This document shows positions 1 to 8,777 of a stretch of DNA of 45,647 nucleotides, in pieces; positions within the stretch are counted from its first letter, which is position 1; every line of letters begins with the position of its first letter. The stretch spans positions 1 to 45,647 of the forward strand of contig JAJRYT010000062.1 in assembly GCA_024275635.1 (NCBI GenBank), read 5' to 3'. A program made the position numbers and the translations under genes. The notes under the pieces are model-generated. The model was not told where the DNA came from. It made no database searches and saw only the letters and a program-made list of their open reading frames with translations. This DNA is from Chloroflexota bacterium (lineage in GTDB: Bacteria > Chloroflexota > Anaerolineae > Promineifilales > Promineifilaceae).

Positions 1-149
1 AGTCAATGCAACTTTACTCGAGTACGAATATTTGAACATCGCATAAAAAGAGTGACATGCAAATATTATTTGAATACAAACCCACGCGGTCGAGTACGGT
101 TTGGAAGCAATCTGTTAGGAATGTACAAAGTCGAGCTTAGGCTCCCAGA

Positions 150-356
150 TTACGATTCGATAATTGCCTGCAATTCTGCCAGCAAGTATCCTACTTCAAT
201 CTTATATTCTTGAGCTACTTCCGTAATTGTGCAGAAGGCAGCCAGATCGCAACCTACGCAGGCAGCGGCATAGTCACGAAATACGGCGACTGTTTGCGGC
301 CATAATGCCTGCACTTCATTAACGGTTAAATCAGCTGTGAGCTTGTTGCTTTCCAT
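150..356 (-). CDS. DUF1858-like small redox-disulfide protein
   Basis: A 68-residue soluble protein resembling the DUF1858 / hybrid-cluster-protein-associated redox disulfide family. Relatives are short helical proteins with a Cys pair that occur alone or fused to ScdA/RIC-type and hybrid cluster proteins. Visible here is the pattern C-V-G-C near residues 33-36, followed by Cys42, a typical arrangement, and no membrane segment. The exact function of the family is not established; a thiol redox or metal-site role under nitrosative or anaerobic conditions is inference. It lies downstream of the Crp/Fnr gene in the same direction, but it has its own predicted promoter with a Crp/Fnr-type operator (466-479) that matches the one in front of the cytochrome operon, so it is probably co-regulated with it. 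Confidence 0.75.
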   Translation of the reverse strand: MESNKLTADLTVNEVQALWPQTVAVFRDYAAACVGCDLAAFCTITEVAQEYKIEVGYLLAELQAIIES

Positions 357-437
357 AGGTTAGGTAGCTGGTGTCGTTTCCTCATGAGACCGTAGGATGA
401 AAACGGCCGTTTTTGGAGATGGTTATTATTGGTTAGT

Positions 438-479
438 AGGATAACTAAGGATTGATAAGCCGTCTTTGCGCTGGCACAA
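438..479 (-). promoter_or_regulatory. Crp/Fnr-type operator with class II promoter for the DUF1858 gene
   Basis: TTGCG-CTGG-CACAA at 466-479 has the TTG-N8-CAA geometry of Crp/Fnr half-sites. A -10-like TATCCT lies on the minus strand at 443-438. With the start point at about 431 the operator centre falls at -41.5, the classical class II activator position. The same core, TTGCGCTGGCRCAA, occurs at 3522-3535 before the cytochrome operon. The wider inverted repeat GTCTTTG/CAAAGAC (462-483) could also form a hairpin behind the regulator gene. Confidence 0.6.
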
Positions 480-527
480 AGACAGATGAAAACAGAGAAG
501 GCGGAGGAAGGGGGAGGCCCTATTATT

Positions 528-1250
528 TTATTTAGAGGGCGGTAAATCTTCGGCGACAGTGACTAAATCATGAGGAGAGCAAATGATGACTTGCTCCCGT
601 CCAGTTTTTACCAGACCTTTTTTCTCCCATTGACTGAGGGTGCGGCTGACGGTGTACAGGGTGGTGCCGGCCATTTCAGCCAAATCGCGTCGGGAGAGGG
701 GCATGTTGATCAGGATGCCTTCTTTATTTTTTTCCCCTACTTGCTTAGCCAGGCGCAAGAGGGTGCGGGCGATGCGCCGTTCCACCCGTTCCGTCGCCAG
801 TTCACGAAAACGATCTTGCATGTCCTTGAATCGTATTGCTAACATGGTTGCCGCGTTAATGGCCAGACGGGGGTATTTTTCCATAAGCTGCATCATTAAC
901 GCGCGGTTCCAGACCATGACCAAGCAATCATCAATGGCTTCGGCCGATAGGGGGTAATTGAACGAGCCTAAGGCAGCGATGATGCCGACGCCCTGTCCTG
1001 GGGTGAAGAAGTGAACGATGACCTGATCACCCTCCGGCGTGAGTTGGGTCATGCGTACATTACCCTCCAGAAGGACATAGTAGGCATTGGCACGGTCACT
1101 TTGATGAAAGATATAATTACCTCTGGCATAACGGCGTTGGATTGAAGTTTGGGCAACGGCCGTTAAGATGGTTGGCGCGATGTTATGGAACAAACTACAT
1201 TGCGCCAATAAGTCCAAACGTGAGGGGACGATTATTGTGGCCGTATTCAT
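528..1250 (-). CDS. Crp/Fnr family transcriptional regulator
   Basis: A 240-residue cytoplasmic DNA-binding protein. Residues about 20-135 form a cyclic-nucleotide-binding-type beta-roll, followed by the long dimer helix and a C-terminal winged helix (about 165-225), with the recognition segment T-L-Y-T-V-S-R-T-L. There is no N-terminal Cys cluster like that of oxygen-sensing Fnr (the only cysteines are near 18, 108 and close to the C-terminus), so an Fe-S oxygen sensor is unlikely; NO/heme or redox sensing in the manner of DNR/NnrR is possible but not shown. In the recognition helix Ser-Arg is kept, while the Glu that Fnr uses appears to be Tyr, which fits an operator reading TTGCG rather than TTGAT. 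It follows the octaheme cytochrome gene and probably controls the flanking genes through the two matching sites in the window. Confidence 0.9.
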   Translation of the reverse strand: MNTATIIVPSRLDLLAQCSLFHNIAPTILTAVAQTSIQRRYARGNYIFHQSDRANAYYVLLEGNVRMTQLTPEGDQVIVHFFTPGQGVGIIAALGSFNYPLSAEAIDDCLVMVWNRALMMQLMEKYPRLAINAATMLAIRFKDMQDRFRELATERVERRIARTLLRLAKQVGEKNKEGILINMPLSRRDLAEMAGTTLYTVSRTLSQWEKKGLVKTGREQVIICSPHDLVTVAEDLPPSK

Positions 1251-1270
1251 AACTGCCCTATCTTAACACG

Positions 1271-1303
1271 AGATTGGTTCAAGCTCCAAGCTTGAACCAA
1301 TCT
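1271..1303. repeat. Perfect 15-bp inverted repeat with 3-nt loop
   Basis: Arms 1271-1285 and 1289-1303 (starting AGATTGGTTC) are perfectly complementary around the loop CCA, 20 bp upstream of the regulator start. No T-run follows on either strand, so a simple intrinsic terminator is not supported. Two other hairpins of the same build (14-15 bp stem, 3-nt loop, unrelated stem sequence) occur at 40705-40737 and 45583-45613, so this may be a dispersed structural repeat rather than an operator. Confidence 0.7.
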
Positions 1304-1320
1304 CCAAGAACACAGAGCGG

Positions 1321-1371
1321 CGCAGAGAACACGGTAAATTTTCCCAAAAGAAAATCGTTGCGTTCTCTGCG
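1321..1371. repeat. Inverted repeat CGCAGAGAAC / GTTCTCTGCG
   Basis: Ten-bp arms at 1321-1330 and 1362-1371 flank an AT-rich centre. The neighbouring words (cacagagcggcgcagag, gcctttgcg) give the low-complexity 'word repeat' look of other intergenic regions here. It lies between the octaheme cytochrome and the regulator gene. Confidence 0.5.
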
Positions 1372-1411
1372 CCTTTGCGATGAAGAGTGAAATCTTAATC
1401 AACCAGGACGC

Positions 1412-2818
1412 TTACTCAATCCGCCCTGATTCCATCCGATTATTATAAATCTCTTCCAACTTATACAAATCCTGCTGCAGCTCAAAGAAGCCGTGCCAAT
1501 GTGCCCAATCCGGCGCACCCATCATAGAACCCTGGCGGGCGCGTCTGCCTTCGTGATGCCACAAGTAGTAGTAGATGATTTGGAACTCATCTGTCCATGG
1601 ATTTTCCTTGAGCAAACCTTGTTCGGCCAATTCGGCGCGCCAGGCTTCGGCTACATCATAATACGCCTCATTATAAAGCCGTACCGCCTTATCGCCTTGT
1701 TCGAAGAAGTTGTCTGTATGCAGCGAGCTGTGGCAGGAATTACAGACCAGCTTCATCTTCTCGCGCCCTTCTTGGCCATTGCCTAACAACGGACTCAGCA
1801 CGTCTGTGGAGTTTCGGACTTCAGACCGCTTGGCCCACAAGTTCCAGTACAACCGCTCGGTAACATTATGCGTTGTATTTAATTCGCCAATACCGCTCAT
1901 GTGACAGGTAGCGCAGGTTGGCGCGCGATAATCACCCGGTTCCCATGTATCTGGGGCAGAATCCCAAATCCAATCATCACTGTCGGTCATGAAAATGTGC
2001 CCATGCTTACTGTTCTCGTAAATCTCAATATCGGGATGATCCGGGCCTAGATGGCAAGAAGCGCAAGCATACGGTTTCCGTGCTTCAACAATAGTGAACT
2101 TATGGCGCGTATGGCAGACTGAACAGTTGCCTGTGCTGCCATCGGGATAGATATTACCTATGCCCATGTTCGGCCAGGTGTTTGACGTGGGGCGGTTATT
2201 TTCGTCCAGCATAATTTCGGCGCCATGACATTGCATACAGCCGGTTTCGTTGGGCGCATTGCTGAGTTCGGGATGGTCGCGCCCTTCGTGCCGGTTTACC
2301 AGGGCGTGCAGGCTGTCTTTGGGGATGATTTGCCGGTAAGCGCGGAAGTGACCGCTCTTATTGAACTGTGCAGATTCTGTGGCATGGCAGCGAGCACATG
2401 TGCTGGGCGGTACCAATACGGAAATGTAGGTATCCGTGCCCACTAATGTTTCGTGTTGTGTCGCCATCGGCGAATCGGCTTCAACCTGATGACAATCAAT
2501 GCAAGTCACACTGGCATGAGCGTGACGGCTGTCTTTCCAGTCATTGATAATGCCCGGGTTTTCTGTTTTGTGACAGTCTACACATTCCCGGCCTATTTCC
2601 GTCATCCCGCGATTAACGGCTAAATTACCGATTGTGCTCAAGTCGCCAACTGTTCGCTCTACCTGGATGATGGCTGGTGTGGGCGCAATGGCGTTGACTG
2701 TGGCCGGTGGGTTGGCCTGGGGTTGGCTGGGCGCTGCTGGTTCTTTGTTGGCGCAGGCGGCTAACACGGCCGTTACCAGCAATAAAGCAACAAGTTTGGC
2801 TCGGTGTATCTTTTTCAT
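1412..2818 (-). CDS. Octaheme c-type cytochrome, hydroxylamine oxidoreductase (HAO) family, lipoprotein
   Basis: A 468-residue exported lipoprotein: Lys-rich start, hydrophobic stretch and lipobox L-A-A-C with acylated Cys22, then a Pro/Ala-rich linker. Eight CxxCH heme motifs begin at residues 79, 106, 141, 194, 232, 252, 302 and 359. After the sixth comes G-P-D-H-P-D (Asp260-His261), matching the Asp-His pair that lines the active site in HAO, and the C-terminus has the family block H-H-E-G-R-R-A-R plus W-H-G-F-F. The family oxidises hydroxylamine or hydrazine, or in reductive members reduces nitrite or hydroxylamine. Those reductive members (epsilon-Hao) pair with a NapC-type quinol dehydrogenase, exactly the upstream gene here, so a reductive role is favoured by inference. 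Trp438 lies in the C-terminal block; whether the heme-crosslinking Tyr is absent needs an alignment. A strong GGGAGGA lies before the ATG. Confidence 0.88.
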   Translation of the reverse strand: MKKIHRAKLVALLLVTAVLAACANKEPAAPSQPQANPPATVNAIAPTPAIIQVERTVGDLSTIGNLAVNRGMTEIGRECVDCHKTENPGIINDWKDSRHAHASVTCIDCHQVEADSPMATQHETLVGTDTYISVLVPPSTCARCHATESAQFNKSGHFRAYRQIIPKDSLHALVNRHEGRDHPELSNAPNETGCMQCHGAEIMLDENNRPTSNTWPNMGIGNIYPDGSTGNCSVCHTRHKFTIVEARKPYACASCHLGPDHPDIEIYENSKHGHIFMTDSDDWIWDSAPDTWEPGDYRAPTCATCHMSGIGELNTTHNVTERLYWNLWAKRSEVRNSTDVLSPLLGNGQEGREKMKLVCNSCHSSLHTDNFFEQGDKAVRLYNEAYYDVAEAWRAELAEQGLLKENPWTDEFQIIYYYLWHHEGRRARQGSMMGAPDWAHWHGFFELQQDLYKLEEIYNNRMESGRIE

Positions 2819-2877
2819 GGAATCCTCCCTAATTAGATTTAAGTTGTGGGGTTAAGGTTGGCAAAAGTATTACCGTA

Positions 2878-3435
2878 TCAGTCTTGTGACAGGTAAGTTG
2901 ATAAATCTGCGTGCCCGACATGTTCATGACAGGTGACACATTGATCCTCAATTGTGCCGAGGAAATAAGGCTTATGGGCAATGAGGGCTTTGTTGCTGGC
3001 CATCGTGGCCTTCTCCAGATTGGTATGGCAGGTCATACAGCCGGAATCGTAAACAAATTCTTCCCGGTGGCTCCTTTTGGCTTGCCAATCAATATTTTCC
3101 GGATCGCCAAAACGCTCTACCCAGATGTCATGTATTCCTGTTTGCGCTTTGGTGATTATGTAGTTATAGGAACTGTCATGAGGCAGATGGCATTGAGCGC
3201 AAGTAGCCCGGACGCCATGGGCATTGTTGCCGCCATGTACATCAGCATTATGGGCTTTTTCAAATGGTTCCATGCTGTGACAGTTGACGCAAAATTGGGC
3301 GTCAGAGGTGGCGGTAATGCCTTCGTCGGTTACAAGCCATGAGATAAAGGGCAGGGCCACGAAGGCGATGAAGCCGCCCAGAATGATTAGGGGAATAAAT
3401 TGTCTTTTTTTAAGCTTTGTACTGCCAATAGTCAT
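2878..3435 (-). CDS. NapC/NirT-type tetraheme cytochrome c, membrane quinol dehydrogenase
   Basis: One N-terminal transmembrane helix (about residues 12-35 from this start) anchors an extracytoplasmic domain with four CxxCH motifs, the first being CVNCHSM with the Met that NapC/NrfH proteins use near the quinol site. Such proteins take electrons from menaquinol and pass them to a periplasmic multiheme reductase, here the octaheme cytochrome 59 bp downstream. The frame is open upstream to a TTG at 3588 and has another ATG at 3510. The ATG at 3435 is chosen because it gives 185 residues with the usual short cytoplasmic tail, and because the predicted promoter (-10 at 3499-3494, start point near 3487) lies inside the longer versions. 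Its Shine-Dalgarno sequence is weak. Confidence 0.88.
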   Translation of the reverse strand: MTIGSTKLKKRQFIPLIILGGFIAFVALPFISWLVTDEGITATSDAQFCVNCHSMEPFEKAHNADVHGGNNAHGVRATCAQCHLPHDSSYNYIITKAQTGIHDIWVERFGDPENIDWQAKRSHREEFVYDSGCMTCHTNLEKATMASNKALIAHKPYFLGTIEDQCVTCHEHVGHADLSTYLSQD

Positions 3436-3493
3436 TGTTTCGTCTTGGAATTCAGCAGAATTCTCTGCAATGATATTTTCTTTTATGAGAGGA

Positions 3494-3535
3494 ATATTAA
3501 CGTGGATCATGCTGTTTGTCGTTGCGCTGGCGCAA
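3494..3535 (-). promoter_or_regulatory. Crp/Fnr-type operator with class II promoter for the NapC-HAO operon
   Basis: TTGCG-CTGG-CGCAA at 3522-3535 is a perfect 14-bp palindrome apart from its CTGG centre. The minus-strand -10-like TAATAT occupies 3499-3494, putting the start point near 3487 and the operator centre at -41.5. This is the same sequence and the same spacing as at 438-479 before the DUF1858 gene. Confidence 0.65.
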
Positions 3536-3675
3536 TCACAGATGGGAGAAGGTGAAATTAATGATGTGTACAAAACGGCCGTTTCCAATCACCTTGTTGT
3601 TTTAATCGCCATCATCGAGCAACTTTATACCTTTCAGAATTGGTTCAAACAACCAGAAAAAGCTATACTTACCCC

Positions 3676-4326
3676 ATGGCATTACGTATTCTTTTAGTAG
3701 ACGATCATGAAGTCGTTCGTTTGGGGTTGAAGAGTTTATTAGAACACCACCCCGATTTCGATGTTGTTGCCGAAGCGGCCGCCGAAGCCGAGGCTGTGCA
3801 AAAAGCCGTCGAACATGAACCCGATATCGTTTTGATGGATATCCGTCTCTCTGGCGGCAGCGGTATAGAAGCGTGTCAGCAAATCGTTGCCCGATTACCA
3901 GAGACGAAGGTTATCATGCTCACATCCTATGCCGAGGATGAAATGTTATTTGCCGCCATCCGCGCCGGCGCGACCGGTTACGTACTCAAACAGGTAGGGG
4001 GTAATGACTTGATTCGCGCTATCGAAGCGACCGCGCGGGGAGAGGCAATGCTTGATCCTTCCCTCACACAGCGCGTTTTTTCCGAAATACGATCCTCTAT
4101 TCAAAAAGAAGAGGCAGCCGCGTTTACCGACTTGACCGCCCAGGAAATGCAAGTGCTGGCGCTAATTGCTGAAGGCCGCACCAATCGGGAGATCGCCACC
4201 GCTTTGTTCCTTAGCGAGGGCACAGTTCGCAATTACGTCAGCAGCATTTTATCCAAGCTGAGTGTCTCCAACCGAGCAGAAGCAGCTGCTTACGCAATTC
4301 AGCATCATTTAAAAGATTATCTATAA
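3676..4326 (+). CDS. NarL/FixJ-family response regulator
   Basis: A 216-residue regulator beginning [12 protein letters not shown]. The receiver domain spans about 1-120, with acidic pair Asp10/His11 region, phospho-acceptor Asp55 (L-M-D-I-R) and the conserved K at the end of the barrel (V-L-K-Q). A LuxR-type helix-turn-helix follows (about 148-210: L-T-A-Q-E-M-Q-V-L, then T-N-R-E-I-A). The frame is open further upstream (TTG at 3640), but the ATG at 3676 starts exactly at the canonical receiver beginning. TATACT at 3664-3669 is so close to the ATG that a leaderless transcript is possible. It pairs with the kinase 44 bp downstream and is divergent from the cytochrome operon, whose transcription it may also influence. 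Confidence 0.92.
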   Translation: MALRILLVDDHEVVRLGLKSLLEHHPDFDVVAEAAAEAEAVQKAVEHEPDIVLMDIRLSGGSGIEACQQIVARLPETKVIMLTSYAEDEMLFAAIRAGATGYVLKQVGGNDLIRAIEATARGEAMLDPSLTQRVFSEIRSSIQKEEAAAFTDLTAQEMQVLALIAEGRTNREIATALFLSEGTVRNYVSSILSKLSVSNRAEAAAYAIQHHLKDYL

Positions 4327-4370
4327 CCTCTCAATTTTGTTCCAGTGTCCGGACTTAAAAGTGTTAAGCG

Positions 4371-5540
4371 ATGCCTGACGAGAATAAAGACGCGCAAGAT
4401 CAAATCAACTTAGAAGAAAAAAACCGGCGGTTGAAAGCGTTAAATCAAGCCGCAATGGCTATTGTCGGCGAATTGGCGCTGGATAAAGTATTAAAGCAAA
4501 TTGTAGAGTCAGCCAGGGAATTGGTAGGGGCGCAATATGCTGCTCTTGGCGTGTCCGGCGCTAACGGCACAATGGAAACATTTATCCACAGCGGCATGTC
4601 GTCGGATGAGGTCACGCGTTTGCCACACTTGCCCCAAGGATTAGGGTTGTTAGGCGCCATTATCCGTGAGAAACGGCCGATTCGTATCCCCCACATTGCT
4701 GAAGACCCACGCTCTGTAGGATTTCCGCCTGACCATCCCCACATGGATAATTTTCTTGGTATGCCCATCATTGCCGGAAATCAAGTGCTGGGCAATCTAT
4801 ATCTTGCCGATAAGCGCAGCGCTCCTGAATTTACTGCCGATGACCAGGAAACCATTGAAATGTTAGCGGTTCATGCGGCCATTGCTATCCAGAACGCTCG
4901 CTTATATGAACAAGTTGGTCGTCTGGCCATTGTTGAAGAGCGGTCCCGTATTGGCATGGATTTGCACGACGGCATTATTCAATCCATTTATGCCGTTGGA
5001 TTGACCTTGGAATCAGCCAAACTCATTCTTCTCGGCCAACCGCAAAAAGCTGATGGTTTACTAGATAGAGCAATTGCCGGATTGAACGATACGATTCGTG
5101 ACATCCGCAATTTTATTTTAGACTTGCGACCGCAGCGTTTTCGTGGCAATGTAGACCTGGGTATAGCCCGGTTGGTGCGTGAGTTCCAGGCCAATGCCAT
5201 GGTGCCAGTTCAGCTTGATGTGCAGTCCGAAGTTGTGGACACGCTGCCGACTTCTGTGGCCCGCGCCGTTTTCCTGACAACCCAGGAAGCATTAGCTAAT
5301 ATCGCCCGCCATGCCCGGGCAACTCAGGTGACGGTTGTCACCAGGCGGGTGAATAAAACGATTAAGTTACGTGTTGAGGATGATGGTCGCGGTTTTGATT
5401 GGGTGATGCAAGATCAGACAATCGGTCATGGTCTGTCCAATATGCGTATGCGTGCTGAGGAGTTGAATGGTGTTTGTTCTATTGAATCGTCTCCTGGCAA
5501 AGGTACGAAAATAGAATTGATTTTGCCTTGTTCCCAATAA
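4371..5540 (+). CDS. GAF-domain histidine kinase, NarX/LiaS-type (HisKA_3)
   Basis: A 389-residue soluble sensor kinase with no transmembrane helix. A GAF domain spans about residues 35-180. A HisKA_3 dimerisation/phospho-acceptor segment follows, E-E-R-S-R-I-G-M-D-L-H-D-G, with His199 as the likely phosphorylated residue. The C-terminal HATPase_c domain shows the N-box (E-A-L-A-N-I-A-R-H-A), the G1 box D-D-G-R-G-F and the G2 box G-H-G-L-S-N-M. The GAF domain probably senses a small ligand, gas or redox cofactor inside the cell; the signal cannot be read from sequence. It forms a two-component system with the NarL-type regulator immediately upstream. The convergence of this pair with a respiratory cytochrome module suggests, by inference, control of anaerobic electron transport. 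Confidence 0.92.
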   Translation: MPDENKDAQDQINLEEKNRRLKALNQAAMAIVGELALDKVLKQIVESARELVGAQYAALGVSGANGTMETFIHSGMSSDEVTRLPHLPQGLGLLGAIIREKRPIRIPHIAEDPRSVGFPPDHPHMDNFLGMPIIAGNQVLGNLYLADKRSAPEFTADDQETIEMLAVHAAIAIQNARLYEQVGRLAIVEERSRIGMDLHDGIIQSIYAVGLTLESAKLILLGQPQKADGLLDRAIAGLNDTIRDIRNFILDLRPQRFRGNVDLGIARLVREFQANAMVPVQLDVQSEVVDTLPTSVARAVFLTTQEALANIARHARATQVTVVTRRVNKTIKLRVEDDGRGFDWVMQDQTIGHGLSNMRMRAEELNGVCSIESSPGKGTKIELILPCSQ

Positions 5541-5597
5541 CTGTTCAAAGGCAATGAGTAATTAACTGGACACTGGCATTTTTTAAATTTCTCTCTG

Positions 5598-5625
5598 GTA
5601 GGGGCGGTTCGAGAACCGCCCCTAC
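5598..5625. repeat. GC-rich hairpin behind the histidine kinase gene
   Basis: Twelve-bp arms starting GTAGGGGCGGTT (5598-5609) and ending at 5625 enclose a 4-nt CGAG loop. It may end transcription of the two-component operon, though no T-run follows. Related GTAGGGGCGGTTC palindromes are recognised as dispersed elements in many bacterial genomes. The rest of the 5541-5916 gap holds low-complexity 'attcgcg' words (5655-5680), one ACGGCCGT and the aconitase promoter. Confidence 0.6.
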
Positions 5626-5780
5626 ACCTCCAAATTTTCACAAATCAAGCGCCTTTTTCGCGTAAATTCGCGCTAATTCGTTGCCGATTTGGAAAACTGA
5701 AAAGATAGTAACACACTACCCACCCACGATCATACCTGTGTGGCTTTTTCCTGCTCTGGTAATCGCATTGAAAACGGCCG

Positions 5781-5808
5781 TTTCCCCTCCCCCCATTTCC
5801 GCTATAAT
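5781..5808 (+). promoter_or_regulatory. Probable sigma70-type promoter of aconitase
   Basis: A perfect TATAAT lies at 5803-5808, with a weak TTTCCC -35 candidate at 5781-5786 (16 bp spacing). This leaves a leader of about 100 nt before the aconitase ATG, which is preceded by a TGAGGTGA-like ribosome-binding sequence. Confidence 0.45.
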
Positions 5809-5916
5809 AGAATCCGCCAGGCCAATACCAGAGACATCTAGTCTGGCCCACTGACTGCTGAAACATACACCATACATCATTCAGCATTCGCCATTCAACA
5901 TTATTTGAGGTGACCC

Positions 5917-8613
5917 ATGAATAAACTATTTGACCATTTTGACGCCCGCGTCCAACTGCCCGGAACCAATTTCTATTACTATCGTCTGGACACATTAGCC
6001 CAGTTTGGCAATATTGACCGCCTGCCCTTCTCTATCAAGGTTTTGCTTGAAGCCCTGCTGCGTACCTGCGACGGCTATGAAGTCATGCCGGAAGACGTAG
6101 AAAAACTGGCCGCCTGGGACGCTAAAAATCCCGTCAAAAACGAACTCCCCTTCAAACCGGGGCGCGTTATTTTGCAAGACTTCACCGGCGTTCCGGCCGT
6201 TGTAGATTTGGCCGCGCTGCGTTCGGCCATGGCCCGGTTGGGCGGCGATCCCAAGAAAATAAATCCCCAGGTTCCCGTTGATTTGGTCATTGACCATTCC
6301 GTTCAGGTTGACCAATTCGGTTCCAAATTCGCTCTGATGTTCAATGCCGAACGCGAATTTGTCCGCAACCGGGAGCGGTACGAGTTTCTCAAATGGGGCC
6401 AGGAAGCATTCGAGAATTTCCAGGTTATCCCCCCGGCCACTGGCATCGTCCACCAGGTCAATTTGGAATACCTGGGCAAAGTGGTCATGACCAAAGCCGA
6501 AGGCGCTGACACGGTTGTTTATCCCGACAGCCTGGTGGGAACCGATTCACACACAACAATGATCAATGGCCTGGGCGTCCTGGGCTGGGGCGTGGGCGGC
6601 ATCGAGGCCGAAGCGGTCATGCTGGGTCAGCCGATTTATATGTTGACGCCCGAAGTTGTGGGCGTCAAATTGACCGGCCGCCTGCCGGAAGGGGCAACAG
6701 CCACCGATTTGGTCTTGCGTGTTACCGAGCTTCTGCGCGAACAGGGCGTCGTGGGCAAATTCATCGAATATTACGGCCCCGGCCTGAGCGGCATGGGGCT
6801 GGCTGATCGGGCCACCATCGCCAACATGTGTCCCGAATACGGGGCGACGGTGGGCTTCTTCCCGGTGGATGCGGAAACGTTGCACTACATGCGGCAGACC
6901 GGCCGTTCCGAGGAACAAATCGCGCTGGTGGCGCAGTACACGAAGGCGCAGGGCTTGTTCCGTGAAGAGGATACGCCTGATCCCGAATTTACGGTGACAG
7001 TGGCGCTGGATTTAGGTACGATTGAACCCAGTCTGGCCGGGCCGAAACGGCCGCAAGACCGTATCCGTGTGGCCGACATGAAGGAACAGTACACGAAAAC
7101 GCTGCTGGCGCCGGTTGGCCCGCAGGGGATTGGGTTAAAGGAAGAGGATTTGGGAAAAACGGCCGTTGTCGCCAATGGTCACGATGTCAAAATCAGCCAC
7201 GGCTCTGTTGTCATTGCCGCCATCACCTCCTGCACCAACACGTCCAACCCCAGCGTCATGCTCGGCGCGGCGCTGGTCGCCAAAAAAGCGGTGGAGAAGG
7301 GACTGAAAGTGCCCTCTTACGTCAAGACCAGCCTGGCTCCCGGCTCCCGCGTCGTCGAAGATTATCTGAACAAGGCCGGCTTGATCCCCTACCTGGAAGA
7401 ATTGGGTTTTCACATCGTCGGCTTTGGCTGCACCACCTGCATCGGTAACTCTGGCCCGCTGCCGGAACCGGTGGCAGCGGCAATTGAAGAAGGGGATTTG
7501 GCGGTATCGGCCGTTCTCAGCGGCAATCGCAACTTTGAAGGGCGCGTCAGCCCCCTGACCAAGACCAACTACCTGGCTTCTCCGCCGCTCGTTGTCGCTT
7601 ATGCTTTGGCGGGAACGACAGATATTGATTTGACCAACGACCCTATTGGCACAGGAAAGGATGGTGAACCGGTCTACATGCGTGATATCTGGCCGACCAA
7701 TGAGGAAATCAAAGAAGCCGTCGCCGCCTCGCTGACGCCGGAAATGTTCCGCGAGCAGTATGGCAACGTCTTCTCGGCCAACGAAACCTGGAACCAGATT
7801 CCCACCAGCGGCGGCGAGATTTACGACTGGAACCCGGAGTCAACCTATATCCAGGAACCGCCCTTCTTCACCACGCTGACGCCGGCCGTAGACCCGATTC
7901 AAAACATCGTCGGCGCGCGCGTCTTGGTGAAGGTGGGCGATTCGGTCACAACCGACCACATCTCCCCGGCGGGCGTGATTGCCAAGAGCAGTCCGGCGGG
8001 GCAATATCTGCTGGAACGGGACATCGAGCCGCTGTATTTCAACTCCTACGGCTCGCGGCGGGGCAATGACCGGGTGATGACGCGCGGCACGTTTGCCAAT
8101 GTTCGCCTGCGTAACCAGATGGCTCCGGGCACGGAAGGGGGCTGGTCAACCTACCTGCCCACCAATGAAGTGATGACGATGTACGATGCCGCGCTTAAGT
8201 ACAAGGATGACGGCGCTGCGCTGGTGGTGTTGGCGGGTAAGGATTATGGCATGGGCAGTTCCCGCGACTGGGCGGCAAAAGGGACGCTGCTCCTGGGCGT
8301 CAAGATGGTCATCGCTGAGAGTTACGAGCGCATCCACCGCAGCAATTTGGTAGGGATGGGCGTTTTGCCATTGCAGTATAAGGAGGGGGAAACGGCCGTA
8401 TCCCTCGGCTTAGATGGTTCGGAAACGTTTGAAACGGTGCATTTGACGGATGATCTAAAGCCTCTGCAAGACGTAACCGTCAAAGCAGTGAAGGCCGACG
8501 GCGTCGAAATCACCTTCCAGACGACCTGCCGCATTGATACGCCGGTGGAGGTGGATTATTATCGCAACGGCGGTATTTTACACACGGTTTTGCGGAATTT
8601 TTTGAAGGCGTAG
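5917..8613 (+). CDS. acnA: Aconitate hydratase (AcnA/IRP1 type)
   Basis: An 898-residue cytosolic enzyme interconverting citrate and isocitrate in the TCA cycle. Length and layout fit the monomeric AcnA/IRP family: the N-terminal three-domain core with the D-S-H-T-T-M block near 208-213; Cys ligands of the 4Fe-4S cluster in the S-C-T-N-T-S-N motif and in [10 protein letters not shown]; and the mobile C-terminal domain with [13 protein letters not shown] and [12 protein letters not shown]. All signature residues are present, so the enzyme should be active. It stands alone with its own promoter. Two ACGGCCGT octamers fall inside the gene, reading T-A-V both times. Confidence 0.97.
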   Translation: MNKLFDHFDARVQLPGTNFYYYRLDTLAQFGNIDRLPFSIKVLLEALLRTCDGYEVMPEDVEKLAAWDAKNPVKNELPFKPGRVILQDFTGVPAVVDLAALRSAMARLGGDPKKINPQVPVDLVIDHSVQVDQFGSKFALMFNAEREFVRNRERYEFLKWGQEAFENFQVIPPATGIVHQVNLEYLGKVVMTKAEGADTVVYPDSLVGTDSHTTMINGLGVLGWGVGGIEAEAVMLGQPIYMLTPEVVGVKLTGRLPEGATATDLVLRVTELLREQGVVGKFIEYYGPGLSGMGLADRATIANMCPEYGATVGFFPVDAETLHYMRQTGRSEEQIALVAQYTKAQGLFREEDTPDPEFTVTVALDLGTIEPSLAGPKRPQDRIRVADMKEQYTKTLLAPVGPQGIGLKEEDLGKTAVVANGHDVKISHGSVVIAAITSCTNTSNPSVMLGAALVAKKAVEKGLKVPSYVKTSLAPGSRVVEDYLNKAGLIPYLEELGFHIVGFGCTTCIGNSGPLPEPVAAAIEEGDLAVSAVLSGNRNFEGRVSPLTKTNYLASPPLVVAYALAGTTDIDLTNDPIGTGKDGEPVYMRDIWPTNEEIKEAVAASLTPEMFREQYGNVFSANETWNQIPTSGGEIYDWNPESTYIQEPPFFTTLTPAVDPIQNIVGARVLVKVGDSVTTDHISPAGVIAKSSPAGQYLLERDIEPLYFNSYGSRRGNDRVMTRGTFANVRLRNQMAPGTEGGWSTYLPTNEVMTMYDAALKYKDDGAALVVLAGKDYGMGSSRDWAAKGTLLLGVKMVIAESYERIHRSNLVGMGVLPLQYKEGETAVSLGLDGSETFETVHLTDDLKPLQDVTVKAVKADGVEITFQTTCRIDTPVEVDYYRNGGILHTVLRNFLKA

Positions 8614-8679
8614 TTGTTTGGTAAACGGCCGTTTCTTTTCACAAAAATGCGGGGAGGAACGGCCGTTAGATTACCATTC

Positions 8680-8698
8680 TATATCGAAACGATATAAT
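8680..8698 (+). promoter_or_regulatory. Palindrome overlapping a -10 box
   Basis: TATATCG (8680-8686) and CGATATA (8690-8696) flank AAA, and the right arm runs into a perfect TATAAT (8693-8698). A repressor binding here would cover the -10 region, as in autoregulated accessory modules. The downstream reading frames are a 23-residue lipoprotein leader (from 8697) and the DUF4160 gene (8778). No good -35 hexamer is seen. Confidence 0.45.
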
Positions 8699-8768
8699 GG
8701 AGGTCAAGCATTATCAAACCTGCATCATTTTCCTCCTGTTTGCTGTCGGTTGCGGCGGGGAGAAGTGA
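8697..8768 (+). pseudogene. Lipoprotein signal-peptide remnant (23 codons)
   Basis: An ATG-initiated frame of 23 codons encodes a Lys/His start, a hydrophobic run F-L-L-F-A-V-G and Cys19 followed by Gly-Gly-Glu-Lys and a stop. This is the exact layout of a lipoprotein signal peptide with almost no mature protein. It ends just before an AT-rich DUF4160 gene, suggesting that a lipoprotein gene was cut by insertion of foreign DNA. No continuation is found behind the island, and a chance frame or a genuine tiny lipopeptide cannot be excluded. Confidence 0.35.
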
Positions 8769-8777
8769 ACTAACTGA

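Noticed and set aside
2878..3588. Longer NapC-like frame starting at TTG 3588 or ATG 3510
   Set aside because: The extension is not like any NapC/NrfH tail, has no proper ribosome-binding site, and overlaps the predicted operator and promoter at 3494-3535.
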